Below, piece after piece: positions 1 to 6,911 of a stretch of DNA of 55,178 nt. Under the pieces are notes generated by a model. It was not told where the DNA came from and ran no database searches. It saw nothing but the letters and a program-made list of their open reading frames with translations. The stretch covers positions 1 to 55,178 of IMG/VR virus record IMGVR_UViG_3300050821_002725; one strand, given 5' to 3'. A program made the translations under genes and the position numbers. Origin of the DNA: a virus. Within the stretch, counting starts at the first letter, position 1, and every line of letters begins with the position of its first letter.

Positions 1-98
1 TTCCAGTGGTTACGATGTCCCCACACGCGACTGTCAGGCCGATGCGACGGGGCATTGTTCGTACCCGAGTTGTCCCAAGCGTCCCGGCTGGCCGTGTC
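1..98. repeat. 98-bp terminal direct repeat (circular closure)
   Basis: These bases are identical to 55081-55178. A gene reads through the joined ends without interruption, so the repeat marks where a circular (or circularly permuted) genome was opened. The length fits a k-mer overlap left by assembly, so I do not read it as a biological terminal repeat. The unique circle is 55,080 bp. Confidence 0.95.
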
Positions 99-175
99 CG
101 TTGGTTCCGAATCCGAATCATCCAAACCCAAACGCCGGTCTGGCGCAGAAGGCGAAAGGAAGGTGGACGACATGA
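1..175 (+). CDS. Junction-spanning small Cys-rich protein (3' part)
   Basis: This is the C-terminal part of a 73-aa protein that starts at 55034 and runs through the circle closure. Codons here begin at base 2, and the TGA stop is at 173-175. The protein is hydrophilic and Pro-rich, with four cysteines in a CxxxxxxCxxxxCxxxxxxxC-like spacing that could bind zinc. The stop overlaps the next start (ATGA at 172), the coupling used across this genome, which supports both the gene and the circular form. I do not recognise a family. Confidence 0.75.
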   Translation, partial: SSGYDVPTRDCQADATGHCSYPSCPKRPGWPCPLVPNPNHPNPNAGLAQKAKGRWTT

Positions 176-312
176 AATTCTTCGTCATATACTGTTGCCT
201 GTCCTCGCTGTGCTGCGGATTAGCCGTGGCGACAGGCTCATGGTGGTTTCTGGTGAGCGGCGTGTGCTTCACGGTCGCGGCGGCGATGGACAGGCCGAAA
301 TTAAAAGATTGA
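172..312 (+). CDS. Small membrane protein (46 aa)
   Basis: The start MKFFVIYCC follows AAGGAAGG and overlaps the preceding stop by ATGA. There are two hydrophobic segments, about residues 3-20 and 23-38, with four cysteines early and a charged KLKD tail. It is therefore probably an inner-membrane protein. It is the last gene of the rightward early operon and is followed by two terminator-like hairpins. The function is unknown; a holin accessory or superinfection role would be a guess. Confidence 0.7.
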   Translation: MKFFVIYCCLSSLCCGLAVATGSWWFLVSGVCFTVAAAMDRPKLKD

Positions 313-337
313 CGAGTGAACGCCGATATGCCAATTT

Positions 338-375
338 GTCTGCGGTATGACAGTATTGTCCCGCAGACTTTCTTT
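338..375 (+). terminator. Intrinsic terminator of the early operon
   Basis: The stem GTCTGCGG (338-345) pairs perfectly with CCGCAGAC (361-368). An inner GACA/TGTC stem (349-352 with 357-360) closes a 4-base loop, and TTTCTTT follows. It lies 26 bases after the stop of the last gene of the rightward operon. Confidence 0.75.
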
Positions 376-437
376 GCGTGGGTGGAAATTCCATCCCACA
401 GGACGAACTTTCATACCACGCCCACGCAAAGTCTTTT
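372..437 (+). terminator. Second hairpin, probable back-up terminator
   Basis: CTTTGCGTGGG (372-382) pairs perfectly with CCCACGCAAAG (421-431), and TCTTTT follows. The 38-base loop contains its own GTGGGTGGAA/TTCCATCCCAC near-palindrome. The size and the nested loop are larger than a terminator needs, so another RNA role is possible. Confidence 0.5.
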
Positions 438-786
438 CCTCTCGTCATTCCCCAAAAAGGAGCGGTGGTTCGCTTTGCGCGTCGTATTGGCCCTGTATCA
501 GCGGGCAACGTGCAGCAGACGCCACGCCCCGGACAACCGCTCACGCGATGGAGTAGCAACCCAAGCCCCGATTAAGGCCGCAAGCTACCTGACGGCCATG
601 AAGGGTGATGCTGGAGGGAGAAAGGCTAACGCTTGGCTCCGAAGGAACAGACAGGCTCCGTACGAGGCTGTGACCAAACACGGCAGGGAAAGCGTCTGCT
701 TTCACCAAAGGAACAATTTATTTGTACAGTCTCAAGTCGGTTTAACCCCTTAACCCCAATCCAAGTCGTTAAAATGAAAGGAAAGT

Positions 787-1227
787 ATGAGATGTCCTGG
801 CTGTAATAAATTCGTCAGTTACGATGAGCCTCAATGTGAAGTTCAATCGGTCGAAGTCGATGGCAACATTCTGCGAGCCAGCGTCACCGTTCAGCTTAAC
901 TGCCAGGATTGCGGCGGCACGTTGAAAGATGCTGAAATTGAGGCTGAGGCCGAGATCGAACATGAGTGCGCCGAGGACGCCGAAAAAAACAAGGAGTGGA
1001 AAGATGGCGACAACGAATTCGAGGTTGAAAACGACGGGGACGCAGAGGGAACAAATCGCACAGAAACCAAAGACCGTCACGGCAAGCCAATAAAATCAAG
1101 CCGTTACATGAAGTCTTTTTACGGCTTTGCTCTGGACTCTGGGGTCAAGTGCTGCAAGTGCAACGAAACTGTATCGGTGCATCTTGAGGGCGAAGAACAG
1201 GTAAGCTCATTTAATGAGTGCTGCTAA
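787..1227 (+). CDS. Double zinc-ribbon hypothetical protein (146 aa)
   Basis: The N-terminus has CPGC and a second pair CQDCGG near residue 40. The C-terminus has CCKC and a terminal ECC, so two zinc-binding sites are likely. The middle (about residues 45-100) is very acidic and low complexity, rich in E, A and D. The start follows GAAAGGAAAG. The acidic linker and zinc ribbons would suit a regulator or DNA mimic, but I cannot name a family. It heads a short run of small zinc and helix-turn-helix proteins. Confidence 0.7.
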   Translation: MRCPGCNKFVSYDEPQCEVQSVEVDGNILRASVTVQLNCQDCGGTLKDAEIEAEAEIEHECAEDAEKNKEWKDGDNEFEVENDGDAEGTNRTETKDRHGKPIKSSRYMKSFYGFALDSGVKCCKCNETVSVHLEGEEQVSSFNECC

Positions 1228-1259
1228 TAACCACCCCCTGAAACCGCGCGAGGAGGAGA

Positions 1260-1436
1260 ATGATGACAAAGTATATTTGCGATAAATGCGGCCGCGAGCA
1301 GGACAAGGAATTACACGAACTTCAATTTACTGAAGCGCGAAGCGGCGGGGAGGTTCTCACAATCGCAGAATTGTGCGGTCGCTGCTTGTGCCAAGTGAAA
1401 CGCTTTTGCGAGACGCAAAGAAAGAAAAGCAAATGA
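1260..1436 (+). CDS. Small zinc-finger protein (58 aa)
   Basis: The protein starts MMTKYICDKCG and has a CxxC pair at the N-terminus, a second CxxxC pair (CGRCLC) and a basic tail (QRKKSK). It is a treble-clef or zinc-ribbon type small phage protein. AGGAGG lies just upstream, and the next gene has the same AGGAGGAGAATGA leader, so the pair may share regulation or ancestry. The role is unknown. Confidence 0.7.
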   Translation: MMTKYICDKCGREQDKELHELQFTEARSGGEVLTIAELCGRCLCQVKRFCETQRKKSK

Positions 1437-1475
1437 CCCCGCTCCAATCGCTCATTTGGTCTTGTGAGGAGGAGA

Positions 1476-1700
1476 ATGAGGCGGATTGAGCCAGTGTATC
1501 AGAAGTTTGGTTGCCGCGTGTTGGCTCACCGCGCCAGATGCGGAATGACGCAGCAATGCCTTGCTGATGCTGTCGGATTGTCGCGTGGGTCAATCGCCAA
1601 TATCGAGCTTGGAAGGCAACGTGTTCCGATTCACTGGGTCTATATTTTCGCGGCGGCTTTCAGGACTTCGCCACAGTCCATGCTTCGAGGATGCTTATGA
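1476..1700 (+). CDS. XRE-family helix-turn-helix regulator (74 aa)
   Basis: The sequence RCGMTQQCLADAVGLSRGSI followed by ANIELGRQ is a classic Cro/C1-type helix-turn-helix, covering about residues 25-50. I chose the ATG at 1476 because AGGAGG stands at the right distance; a GTG at 1464 is also in frame but sits inside that ribosome site. A small DNA-binding repressor or Cro-like protein is likely. It is coupled to the next gene by ATGA. Confidence 0.8.
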   Translation: MRRIEPVYQKFGCRVLAHRARCGMTQQCLADAVGLSRGSIANIELGRQRVPIHWVYIFAAAFRTSPQSMLRGCL

Positions 1701-2008
1701 CCGATTTACAAAGACGAATATGGTCTTGCGAAGTGCCTGAATTTAGGCCGGTTGAACCTACGAAACGCCCTTTGGAAACTGAGGGCTTGGGAGAAGGTAA
1801 CGCATCCCGCTCGACTGGCCGTTATTTACGTCCTTCCGAAGTGTCCAGAGGCCATCCCATGAGGCCGGGACGCCAAAGGCTCTACATGAATCAGCCGCGC
1901 TTCTGGATTGACCCTAACAATGCGGAGATTGCCAGATTGTTGATGATGGAGACAATCAGGTGTTCCACTTTTCGTCCGCGCACCAAAGATCAGTCAATTC
2001 CGGCGTGA
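1697..2008 (+). CDS. Hypothetical protein (103 aa)
   Basis: The start overlaps the regulator stop by ATGA. The protein is basic and proline/arginine rich in the middle (RYLRPSEVSRG) with a helical C-terminal part (NNAEIARLLMMETIR). Its last 53 bases overlap the 3' end of the leftward hydrolase gene on the other strand. That is unusual but possible for converging phage operons. No family recognised. Confidence 0.5.
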   Translation: MTDLQRRIWSCEVPEFRPVEPTKRPLETEGLGEGNASRSTGRYLRPSEVSRGHPMRPGRQRLYMNQPRFWIDPNNAEIARLLMMETIRCSTFRPRTKDQSIPA

Positions 2009-2450
2009 TGTCGAAGTCTCGTGGTGAAATCTTGCCTGCTGAATACCGCTCTGGAAAGCAGTCGCACCCGCAATGTTGAAGAAAAAGGTCCGCGAATTGG
2101 CTGCAAATAATCCCGGTGTAAGTCTTTGGAATCGGGAAGCCGTAGAAATCCAAGAGAACTTTGAAGCCGTAGGGATAGCCTTGGACGGACTTGAACCATG
2201 TCCAGGCGGCAGCGCGGTCAAAAGCCATTCGTTTCGGTCGCCGCACTTCAAACACGGTCGGGTCAAATGGGTAGCGGTTCACGCCTTTGTTATTGCGACT
2301 GGCCAGACTGAATCCCTCGCTTTCGTAAATCTCGACGTGCGTAATCCTCGACCACGTTTTTAGCCTTATCAGCGTGTCGAAAAAGCCTTTGTGAGAATAA
2401 AGGCACACGTCGCCAAACTGCAACGGCGGCAATGGGCTTGGGGCAGTCAC
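1956..2450 (-). CDS. Permuted NlpC/P60 (YiiX-like) hydrolase, candidate endolysin
   Basis: This 164-aa protein has the layout of permuted papain-like enzymes: GDVCLYSHKG at the N-terminus, the histidine motif ITHVEIY near residue 40, and the cysteine motif GIICSQFADLF about 80 residues later. Such enzymes cleave peptidoglycan peptides or other amide bonds. I start at the GTG whose GTGA overlaps the upstream stop; longer in-frame starts only read through the holin candidate. It is the last gene of the leftward tail/lysis operon, directly after a small membrane protein, which suits a lysis role. The target bond cannot be told from sequence. Confidence 0.7.
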   Translation of the reverse strand: MTAPSPLPPLQFGDVCLYSHKGFFDTLIRLKTWSRITHVEIYESEGFSLASRNNKGVNRYPFDPTVFEVRRPKRMAFDRAAAWTWFKSVQGYPYGFKVLLDFYGFPIPKTYTGIICSQFADLFLQHCGCDCFPERYSAGKISPRDFDITPELTDLWCADEKWNT

Positions 2451-2701
2451 TTGGCTTTTGACGCGGCAAAAAGGTACATGCTCGCAGCCGTGGCGGTAGC
2501 GGCGAATTCCTTGCCGTGTGACGGAACCCAAATAGACCCCACCGCGCAGCCAAACAAGACAATGCCGGAGCAATTTACGTGAACGTCGTCCAGAAAGGTG
2601 CGCCAAGCTGTCTGTTTTGGCTCCGGCGGGGCCGAATAGGATGAAACGAGGCTTGGAGGCGTCGGGTCGTTCGGTGCCACTGGAGGCAAGGCCGCGCTCA
2701 T
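2447..2701 (-). CDS. Small membrane protein, holin candidate (84 aa)
   Basis: A Pro/Ala/Ser-rich soluble N-terminus is followed by hydrophobic stretches at about residues 43-56 and 66-80. These are broken by a charged HGKE turn, which suggests one or two membrane spans. GGAG lies 9 bases before the start, and the start overlaps the previous stop. Its place immediately before the NlpC/P60-like hydrolase, sharing GTGA, is where a holin would be expected. The holin role is an inference from context. Confidence 0.6.
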   Translation of the reverse strand: MSAALPPVAPNDPTPPSLVSSYSAPPEPKQTAWRTFLDDVHVNCSGIVLFGCAVGSIWVPSHGKEFAATATAASMYLFAASKAK

Positions 2702-2841
2702 TGTTTCAACTCCGCTTCGAGGCGAGACAATAGCCACCGAAACCACATGCGCTCATTGGCCATCTTGCATCGTGTGCAGCGAGCTTCTGTGTCCGAATAA
2801 TGCCACAAGTGCCCACGAATCCAGCAAATCAGGCTTTTCAT
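2698..2841 (-). CDS. Small zinc-binding protein (47 aa)
   Basis: The protein begins MKSLICWIRGHLWHYSDTE and has CxxC (ARCTRC) preceded by Cys and His residues, so a single small zinc knuckle is likely. The tail is amphipathic and basic/acidic. It sits 4 bases after the upstream stop and overlaps the next start by ATGA, which supports a real gene despite its size. Function unknown. Confidence 0.65.
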   Translation of the reverse strand: MKSLICWIRGHLWHYSDTEARCTRCKMANERMWFRWLLSRLEAELKQ

Positions 2842-2845
2842 GGGG

Positions 2846-3451
2846 TCAAAACGTCCCCGTCAACGCGCCGAAGTAGCCGATGCCCGGAATCACTGAATCG
2901 TCATACACGCCAAATTTCAGCCCGACATTGACCTTGGAGTTGATCGTCCAGTTGTGAAACAAGCCAGTCGCCGCCCAGTTGCCGACCTGCTTTCCGGTGA
3001 AATCATAAAGAACACCATCACCAGCAAACGCGTACCACTTTCCGAGAACGGTAGGGAGATTGGTCAACGAAGTGCCGACCGTGAAAGTGACCGGCGTAAT
3101 GAAACTGTGATGCGCCATTTCTCCGCCGCCAAGACCAATCGAAAGCTGCTGTGCGGCGGGAACGGTGATGTCCCCAAACATACCGAATTTGCCTTTGCCG
3201 TGAGGATTGGCCGAGTTGTAGAGGCCCGACAAATCGACACTGACCCTGCCATTGGTGATATACGGCGCATCGTCGCGCAGTTGGTTGATAATGACGCTGG
3301 TGAGTCCAGCCAGGGCGGGAATGACCGGCGGCGGTGGATTCGTCATGGCGGACAACGGCGGAACCGGCGGAATGTTCGTTCCCTGCCCAAACAGGGCGGC
3401 AGTGGCAAAGAGAACAGTTGCAAACGTGACGGCTGAGAGAATCTTCTTCAT
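2846..3451 (-). CDS. Secreted, outer-membrane-barrel-like protein (201 aa)
   Basis: A clear Sec signal peptide opens the protein (MKKILSAVTFATVLFATAALFG, cleavage near residue 22). A Pro-rich stretch follows, then alternating polar/hydrophobic strands with many glycines. The chain ends GIGYFGALTGTF, resembling the terminal Phe beta-signal read by the BAM machine. Export to the periplasm or outer membrane is therefore likely. It is cotranscribed with the lysis genes. Possible roles are receptor masking or superinfection exclusion, but no family is recognised. Confidence 0.7.
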   Translation of the reverse strand: MKKILSAVTFATVLFATAALFGQGTNIPPVPPLSAMTNPPPPVIPALAGLTSVIINQLRDDAPYITNGRVSVDLSGLYNSANPHGKGKFGMFGDITVPAAQQLSIGLGGGEMAHHSFITPVTFTVGTSLTNLPTVLGKWYAFAGDGVLYDFTGKQVGNWAATGLFHNWTINSKVNVGLKFGVYDDSVIPGIGYFGALTGTF

Positions 3452-3516
3452 TTCTGGACATTAGCGATTTCTCTTGACTTTGGCAAGCGGTTTTTTCACG
3501 CTGGAATCTGCTCAAC

Positions 3517-3578
3517 AGCGGGCCTCATATCCCGCTCTTATTCGGGCCAGCCGGTTCGAGGTGTTCCGGCTGGCCTTT
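3517..3578 (+). terminator. Two hairpins in a divergent intergenic region
   Basis: AGCGGG (3517-3522) pairs with CCCGCT (3531-3536). GGCCAGCCGG (3545-3554) pairs perfectly with CCGGCTGGCC (3566-3575) and is followed by TTT. They look like rightward terminators, yet no rightward gene lies before them. They may be 5' leader structures of the small gene starting at 3583, or they may insulate it. Confidence 0.5.
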
Positions 3579-3582
3579 CATA

Positions 3583-3678
3583 ATGAATCGCCTTGATCGA
3601 ATTGAGGACAAATGCGACGCCCTCAAAGAGCAACTCGACAAACTCACGAAGGATACGAAATCAGTGTGCCAGATATGA
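3583..3678 (+). CDS. Very small coiled-coil-like ORF (31 aa)
   Basis: The protein MNRLDRIEDKCDALKEQLDK and onward has heptad-like spacing of L and I, so a short helical coiled coil is likely. Its TGA overlaps the next ATG (ATGA at 3675). Nothing resembling a strong ribosome site stands before it. It could be a leader peptide for the next gene. Confidence 0.4.
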   Translation: MNRLDRIEDKCDALKEQLDKLTKDTKSVCQI

Positions 3679-3932
3679 CGCGGGATGAAATGCAAGCGGC
3701 TGGATACTTTAACAGACCTTTGAAATATCCAAACTGCCAAGACTGCGTTTATTGCATGAAGCCTTTTGGCATAGCAAATTTGTGGGGAATGTTTGGGGAA
3801 AGCACCGCATGGTGTTGGGTTGGAGAGAAGCTGGCAGGAAATCTCGAACCATCGAACGGCTCTGATTGTCATAAAATGAGAACTTTTGGGGCGTGCGGGC
3901 CGGATGCCAAACTATTCGAGCCGAAAGATTGA
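3675..3932 (+). CDS. Cys-rich protein with CGPxAKLFEP tail (85 aa)
   Basis: The protein has CQDCVYC near the N-terminus, further Cys residues and the ending CGPDAKLFEPK. The same tail and CxxC layout occur in the leftward gene at 42618-42890, so the two are paralogs of one small zinc-binding phage family. It stands alone as a rightward pair inside a leftward tail operon, which suggests insertion as a small accessory unit. Function unknown. Confidence 0.7.
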   Translation: MTRDEMQAAGYFNRPLKYPNCQDCVYCMKPFGIANLWGMFGESTAWCWVGEKLAGNLEPSNGSDCHKMRTFGACGPDAKLFEPKD

Positions 3933-3945
3933 CCGCCGAATCCAT

Positions 3946-4299
3946 TTAAGGTCGGCGCAAATCCGCAAGAGCTTGGCTCAATTTTCCTGTGTCCACGTCC
4001 AGCTTTTGGACGGCCTTTTGAAGCTGCTTTATGTCGTCCTGGCCTTCCGTGACGGCTTTCGTCAACGAATCCACCTGCATGATGATAGCCGCGCTGGCGG
4101 CGGTGTCTTGGGTGGCTTTGGCCGGGGCAAAGGATTTACCAATCAACAGCACTAAAAGGGTGCTCTGAACGACCCGCCAGACGACGGTATCGCTCACGCC
4201 GAGCCACATTCTGTCTCCTTTATGGCGCACCTTGATAAGATCGGTGTTGCCGTTCTCCGGCGCATCCTGATTTTCTGCTGATGGTTTTTCCTGACTCAT
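3946..4299 (-). CDS. Membrane-anchored coiled-coil protein, spanin/Rz-like (117 aa)
   Basis: A hydrophilic N-terminal tail of about 40 residues is followed by one membrane span (VVWRVVQSTLLVLLIGK). A long helical part then shows heptads (VDSLTKAV, IKQLQKAVQKLDVD). This matches an inner-membrane spanin (Rz-type) or a phage coiled-coil anchor. The gene begins 1 base after the previous stop and lies in the tail-to-lysis operon. No outer spanin lipoprotein was found next to it, so the call is tentative. Confidence 0.5.
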   Translation of the reverse strand: MSQEKPSAENQDAPENGNTDLIKVRHKGDRMWLGVSDTVVWRVVQSTLLVLLIGKSFAPAKATQDTAASAAIIMQVDSLTKAVTEGQDDIKQLQKAVQKLDVDTGKLSQALADLRRP

Positions 4300-4300
4300 G

Positions 4301-4759
4301 TTAAGGATGGGTTATGCCAATCACCAATCCCGGCGGACTGGGCGGGTTCGAGGCGATGTTGGACGTGTTGGTTTGCTGCCAGAAAAGGCTTGTGGACTGG
4401 ACAACCCAAAAGAGGGCAGGCGCGGGGTTCGAGAGCGTGACGTGAAAGGCGAACGGCATGTCCGTGCCGACGATTTGATTGGTGAACGTCGCAATGGGCG
4501 CATTCGTAACGCTGGTCAACGGACCAAGCAGATTCGTTTCATTCAGCAGCACGAGCGACTGGTCGCCTACGGTGACGAGCGCGGCAGGGTAATGGCCGGA
4601 GATCGTGACGGTGTTGGATTGGGCAGAGGCGGTCAGGGCGGCTAGGCTCAGAAGCGCGACGAACTTGCAGGTCGTGTGACCGTGGCGCGATTCGCGTGGA
4701 GGACATTTGAAAAGCCACGTCATCACGCGGTCAAATATGTGGAAAAGAATCGTTTTCAT
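4301..4759 (-). CDS. Secreted hypothetical protein with beta-rich body (152 aa)
   Basis: I take the ATG at 4759 because it overlaps the upstream stop by ATGA. After an unusually long polar N-region (about 31 residues) comes a hydrophobic signal core, FVALLSLAALTASAQ, with a good cleavage site. The mature part is rich in T, N, V and P and looks all-beta, similar in flavour to bacterial secreted Ig/Fn3-like domains. It sits in a run of exported proteins. Function unknown. Confidence 0.6.
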   Translation of the reverse strand: MKTILFHIFDRVMTWLFKCPPRESRHGHTTCKFVALLSLAALTASAQSNTVTISGHYPAALVTVGDQSLVLLNETNLLGPLTSVTNAPIATFTNQIVGTDMPFAFHVTLSNPAPALFWVVQSTSLFWQQTNTSNIASNPPSPPGLVIGITHP

Positions 4760-5076
4760 ACCGATACAAGCTTTCCAGCGATGCAATGCCCATGCCAAAC
4801 ACCCGGCATGTGGATGCTCGGTGTCAATGTTGGCTTGTCCTCGTTTCCGTCCCAGCCCCAAACCCGTTCGCCGCCAGCCGCGCCCCGTCTTACTTTTATC
4901 GCGCTCCATCCACCACCTTCACCCGGAAGCGAGATATATATGTGAGCCGTTTCCTTGGTTTTGTCGCTAACCAGTTTTTCCGAATCAAAATCCCACGCAA
5001 AATCACCGGCTACAATTTGAGTTCCTGCCTCAACTGGTACTTTCACTCTTCGTAAATTGACACTTTCATTATTCAT
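4756..5076 (-). CDS. DUF6527-like protein (106 aa)
   Basis: The segment VWGWDGNEDKPTLTPSIHM followed by WHGHCIAGKL matches, from memory, the core of the DUF6527 phage family (W-x-W-N/D-G-x-x-x-K-P-T-x-x-P-S, then a Cys/His pair near the end). These are small proteins of unknown function carried near tail genes. Both ends overlap neighbours by ATGA. Confidence 0.65.
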   Translation of the reverse strand: MNNESVNLRRVKVPVEAGTQIVAGDFAWDFDSEKLVSDKTKETAHIYISLPGEGGGWSAIKVRRGAAGGERVWGWDGNEDKPTLTPSIHMPGVWHGHCIAGKLVSV

Positions 5077-6551
5077 TGTTGTGGTACTCCAGTTAAGACA
5101 ACGCCGCCAGATGCAACCCCGCTTAACACAACGCCAGAGGGTGTGCCAAGCAGCGTGACTCCGCCCGCGCCGGGTGATGAGGGAATCTCGTACGCTCCAA
5201 TGCTCGGCGGATTGGGCCGCGTCGCGCCGAGGATGTCGAACGGATTTGCAGACTCATAAAGCCCGGCGTGGATTGCTGGCGAGCCAGCTAACAAAGTCCC
5301 CGTTGCCGTATTTATCACGGCAGTCGAAGGATAATTCCGCGAGGTCGTTCCACCGGACACCGACTGATACGTCGAGAATTGAGAGGGTGTGTAGCCAGTT
5401 CCGTTGACCTGCCACGGCGTTCCGCCAACCGTGTTGGCGTAAAGGTTTGCGCCCACGTTGCCGCTGGTGACAGCACTCGTGATGTCAACGTATTGCTTCC
5501 CGCCGTTGAAAATGTTGTCGAGCATGACCAGCCCGCCCCCGCCGATATTCAGAAGCAATGGCAGCGAGCCAGTGTTGTCAGACAGTGTGCTTCCGACGAG
5601 TGAACCGCCGCCGAGGTTGAACAAGCCGTCCGCGAGCGTCCCCGCTTTGTTTATGGCAACCAGATTTATCCAAGTGACACCGTTAGTTGCAACGCCCGAC
5701 TGATTATAAATGGCCGCGTTGCCGTACGTCCCGTTATTGCCAATGAACATCACGTTGCTCCATGTCACACTGTTCATTGTGCCAGAGCCAAACCAGATAA
5801 AGCCGCTATCATGGTGATATTGACCGCCAGAAGCGTCCCAATTTGCCGTGTCTCCAAAGAAAGAGTTTTCAACAAAGAGATTGCCTCCGGTTAATCCGGT
5901 GGTGTTTAGCTCAATGCCGTGGTTCTGATTATAGATGTTGAAGTTGGAAACCGTAGCGGTCCCACTAGGAACTATCGCGATGGCCGTTCCAACATTTGTC
6001 ATCCGGATATTAAGAAAGAAGCTGTTACCTTGGTCTTGAACGTCGTAAATCCCGCCAGTGGTATCGGAGAAATTATTCGGGTCAGAGGGAGCGACGTTCA
6101 CATAGATGTTATTTATGATGAGATTCTTTACGGTTAATCCAGTCACCGTACCGCCACAGTTGATTGCCCATACGGGCGTTTGATTTGTCAGCAGGGTTCC
6201 ATTGGCCGTGCAAGCCAAGTATCCACCACCAGTGCCGTCAATGGTTGGACTCACCACATTAGGATAAATGAAAACGCATTGAGCATTAGGAGTGGCGATT
6301 CCATTTCCACCAAGATTTAGTGTGACGTAATTTGAGATGATGCCGACCGCGCTGTTAATCGTGCCATCAAGCCAAAGGTTTGTTCCCGGCCCGACGTGAT
6401 AGTAGGCGTTTACCCACGCCAAGCTCTGCGGATTGTTCGTCGTCCCGTCCATCGCGCCAGCACCGTTCTGGCTGAAATGGAAGTAAGTCGTCGCCCTCGC
6501 CGCGTCCTGCCACAGCATAAAAGCCGCGAGTGCTAGGAGGAAGGGTTTCAT
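5073..6551 (-). CDS. Secreted right-handed beta-helix protein (492 aa)
   Basis: The start at 6551 overlaps the previous stop by ATGA and gives a clean signal peptide (MKPFLLALAAFMLWQDAARA, cleavage after ARA). The body has repeated N/G/T/V-rich coils (for example LTVKNLIINNIYV and GNLFVENSFF), typical of parallel beta-helices. The last part has PSIGAYE, common at the end of secreted bacterial polymorphic beta-helix proteins. The extreme C-terminus repeats SGVVLSGVASGGVVLTGV-type turns. A carbohydrate-binding or depolymerase role at the tail or cell surface is likely. The signal peptide is odd for a virion protein. Confidence 0.75.
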   Translation of the reverse strand: MKPFLLALAAFMLWQDAARATTYFHFSQNGAGAMDGTTNNPQSLAWVNAYYHVGPGTNLWLDGTINSAVGIISNYVTLNLGGNGIATPNAQCVFIYPNVVSPTIDGTGGGYLACTANGTLLTNQTPVWAINCGGTVTGLTVKNLIINNIYVNVAPSDPNNFSDTTGGIYDVQDQGNSFFLNIRMTNVGTAIAIVPSGTATVSNFNIYNQNHGIELNTTGLTGGNLFVENSFFGDTANWDASGGQYHHDSGFIWFGSGTMNSVTWSNVMFIGNNGTYGNAAIYNQSGVATNGVTWINLVAINKAGTLADGLFNLGGGSLVGSTLSDNTGSLPLLLNIGGGGLVMLDNIFNGGKQYVDITSAVTSGNVGANLYANTVGGTPWQVNGTGYTPSQFSTYQSVSGGTTSRNYPSTAVINTATGTLLAGSPAIHAGLYESANPFDILGATRPNPPSIGAYEIPSSPGAGGVTLLGTPSGVVLSGVASGGVVLTGVPQQ

Positions 6552-6910
6552 GGCACTATAATTGTATGCGTCACCGTAGGCACAGGTGAGGGCGTAGGAA
6601 CAAGATAGCCATAAGTATCGGGCGGGGTGTTGCCAATAAAAACACCGTTGCTGTCGTAGCATTGGAATGTAAAATAATACTGGATTCCATGTGGAAAATT
6701 ACTCACCGTGATGCTGGTATTGGTGCCAATGTTGGTGCTTCCAGTATAAACGTAGGGAGATGTTCCGTAGAGGATATTGTAAGACGCGGCGTTGCTATAG
6801 GCCGTTCCCTGCACATTGATGGAGAACGTAATCACGGAGCCAGTGCCAGCGGTGCGGCCAATCAAGACTACCGACACGATGAACAGAATGGCGAATAGCA
6901 GGCGTTTCAT
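6548..6910 (-). CDS. Secreted or membrane-anchored Fn3-like protein (120 aa)
   Basis: The signal sequence or N-terminal anchor MKRLLFAILFIVSVVLIG is followed by a single small beta domain. ASYNILYGTSPYVYTG, then ITVSNFPHGIQYYFTFQCYD, is the strand pattern of a fibronectin type III fold. It ends in a Pro-rich tail. The start is 1 base after the spike stop. It may be a host-attachment accessory of the adjacent spike. Confidence 0.65.
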   Translation of the reverse strand: MKRLLFAILFIVSVVLIGRTAGTGSVITFSINVQGTAYSNAASYNILYGTSPYVYTGSTNIGTNTSITVSNFPHGIQYYFTFQCYDSNGVFIGNTPPDTYGYLVPTPSPVPTVTHTIIVP

Positions 6911-6911
6911 G

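Larger units (their letters stand above)
313..786. other. 474-bp noncoding region with structured elements
   Basis: No convincing gene lies here. Open frames exist but lack a ribosome site and look like translated hairpins. The left part (338-437) holds two terminator-like hairpins. The middle has a GGCCG/CGGCC stem (576-580 with 593-597). A purine-rich ribosome site (GAAAGGAAAG) precedes the start at 787. A promoter for the 787 gene is expected here, but I cannot pick one with confidence. Confidence 0.6.

Noticed and set aside
316-753. 145-codon rightward frame
   Set aside because: It runs through two terminator hairpins, has no ribosome site, and its composition (His, Arg, Ser and Thr rich with no pattern) looks like translated noncoding DNA.
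2447-2606. Longer N-terminus for the NlpC/P60-like hydrolase
   Set aside because: The extra 52 residues only read the holin candidate in another frame; the GTG/TGA overlap start matches the rest of the operon.
6552-6662. Longer N-terminus for the beta-helix protein at 5073-6551
   Set aside because: The added residues overlap the Fn3-like gene and would bury the signal peptide.
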